From contig JAFOLE010000011.1 of assembly GCA_017419465.1 (NCBI GenBank), positions 1 through 6,308 of the forward strand: a DNA stretch of 6,308 nt, given 5' to 3'. A program made the translations under genes and the position numbers. Positions within the stretch are counted from its first letter, which is position 1. Every line of letters begins with the position of its first letter. Below the pieces are notes generated by a model, which was not told the DNA's origin, searched no databases, and saw nothing but the letters and a program-made list of their open reading frames with translations. Source of the stretch: Solobacterium sp. Lineage in GTDB: Bacteria; Bacillota_I; Bacilli_A; Erysipelotrichales; Erysipelotrichaceae. Below, in pieces: positions 5,552-6,308 of this stretch.

Positions 5552-6308
5552 ATTGTCTTTGTGATAACAGAACCGCCGCAAACATCAGCGCACAGCCGCA
5601 CAGTTCCCGGACCGACAGCACTTCATGCAGTAACAGAAATCCGAATACCGCACTGAAGACTGACTCAAGGCTGAGCAGCACACTTGCGGCGGCCGGATCT
5701 GCGTCCTTCTGTCCGATCGCCTGCAGGGTGTACCCAAGCCCGGCGGACATCAGACCGGCATACAGAATCGGGACTGCCGCCTTCCGGATTCCTGCCGGAT
5801 CAATGCGTTCAAACAGAACCGCGCCGAGCATTCCAAGGACTCCGGCAGAAAGAAACTGAATGCCGGAGAACCGGATCGGATCGAGGTCTTTGACAACATG
5901 GTCAATCACCAGAATATGTACTGCAAACGCGCAGGCGCAAAGCAGTTCCAGCAGCTCGCCGGCTCCGATGGCTCCGTTTTCTGCCCCGGAGAGCAGATAC
6001 AGGGCAATCACTGCCAGAACAGCAGAGATCCAGATATGCAGTTTTACCTTCCGCCGCAGAAAGACAGCCGCAAATACCGGTACCAGCACCACATACAGTG
6101 AAGTAATAAAGCCTGCCTTTCCGGCGGTCGTCCAGCGGATTCCCGCCTGCTGGAGGACACTTGCGATGATCAGAATCACACCGCAGAGAATGCCGGTTTT
6201 AACAAGGCCCTTCTGATTGTTTCGTTTCGGCAGTGACACCCATCGTTCCAGCGGTTTTGCGAGTAACAGAATTTCCGCTCCGCCAAGCAGAAAGCGGATC
6301 CCGTTAAA
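5550..6308 (-). CDS. EamA-family (DMT superfamily) membrane transporter, 5' end beyond the right edge
   Basis: 252 residues are visible and the frame stays open to the window edge, where it reads FNGIRFLLGGAEILLL. About 40-50 N-terminal residues are probably missing, since these proteins usually have about 290-300 residues, ten membrane helices and two EamA repeats. An internal GTG at 6239 is not the real start, because the sequence before it is typical of the second helix of the first EamA domain. The first repeat contains TTAGKAGFITSLYVVLVPVF and the second contains DPAAASVLLSLESVFSAVFG followed by a last helix ending LLSQRQ; both are family signatures. Most of the protein is hydrophobic helix with short charged loops. 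The family exports amino acids and other small metabolites, but the substrate cannot be told from the sequence. It converges on htpG with about 40 bp between stop codons. Confidence 0.88.
   Translation of the reverse strand, partial: FNGIRFLLGGAEILLLAKPLERWVSLPKRNNQKGLVKTGILCGVILIIASVLQQAGIRWTTAGKAGFITSLYVVLVPVFAAVFLRRKVKLHIWISAVLAVIALYLLSGAENGAIGAGELLELLCACAFAVHILVIDHVVKDLDPIRFSGIQFLSAGVLGMLGAVLFERIDPAGIRKAAVPILYAGLMSAGLGYTLQAIGQKDADPAAASVLLSLESVFSAVFGFLLLHEVLSVRELCGCALMFAAVLLSQRQ

Noticed and set aside
5550..6239. GTG at 6239 as the true start of the EamA transporter
   Set aside because: The frame stays open to the edge, and the residues before it match the first EamA domain; there is no ribosome-binding site before 6239.

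Overview
This 6.3 kb window looks like chromosomal DNA of a low- to mid-GC Bacillota, probably an anaerobe of the Erysipelotrichia or Clostridia. The grounds are strong AGGAGG-type ribosome-binding sites, a HrcA/CIRCE heat-shock operator, a two-subunit oxygen-sensitive class I fumarase, and the Gram-positive style of the protein sequences. I cannot name the genus from the sequence alone. The genes look like ordinary core genes. I see no insertion sequence, phage gene, CRISPR array, tRNA or rRNA.

Left part (1-1260). The first 18 codons of an unrecognised minus-strand gene run off the left edge behind an excellent ribosome-binding site. Next is the 3' end of a minus-strand operon that closes with a Rho-independent terminator: a TetR-family regulator (GTG start at 1162) followed 3 bp later by a small helical protein. 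The reading frame of that small protein is cut at codon 21 by an in-frame TAA. The tetR promoter carries a 6-5-6 inverted repeat between its -35 and -10 boxes, the expected place for autorepression.

Middle (1263-3571). Divergent from tetR lies an RlmA-type 23S rRNA guanine-N1 methyltransferase with an intact zinc-finger and SAM site. Its weak translation start may sit almost directly on the transcription start. It runs tail-to-tail into, and overlaps by 34 bp, a minus-strand fumarase operon: the alpha subunit overlaps the beta subunit by ATGA and each has its own Shine-Dalgarno site. The fumarase operon and the next gene are transcribed away from each other out of a compact 154 bp region.

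Right part (3572-6308). A full-length Hsp90 (HtpG) gene has a sigma-A promoter overlapped by a CIRCE operator, so HrcA heat-shock control is likely. It ends in a Rho-independent hairpin. The tail of that hairpin touches the stop codon of a convergent EamA-family membrane transporter, whose 5' end lies beyond the right edge.

The most notable points are the nonsense-interrupted small gene behind tetR, the CIRCE control of htpG, the operator shared or nearly shared by tetR and rlmA, and the very compact divergent and convergent junctions. I found no convincing sign of a wholly new system.
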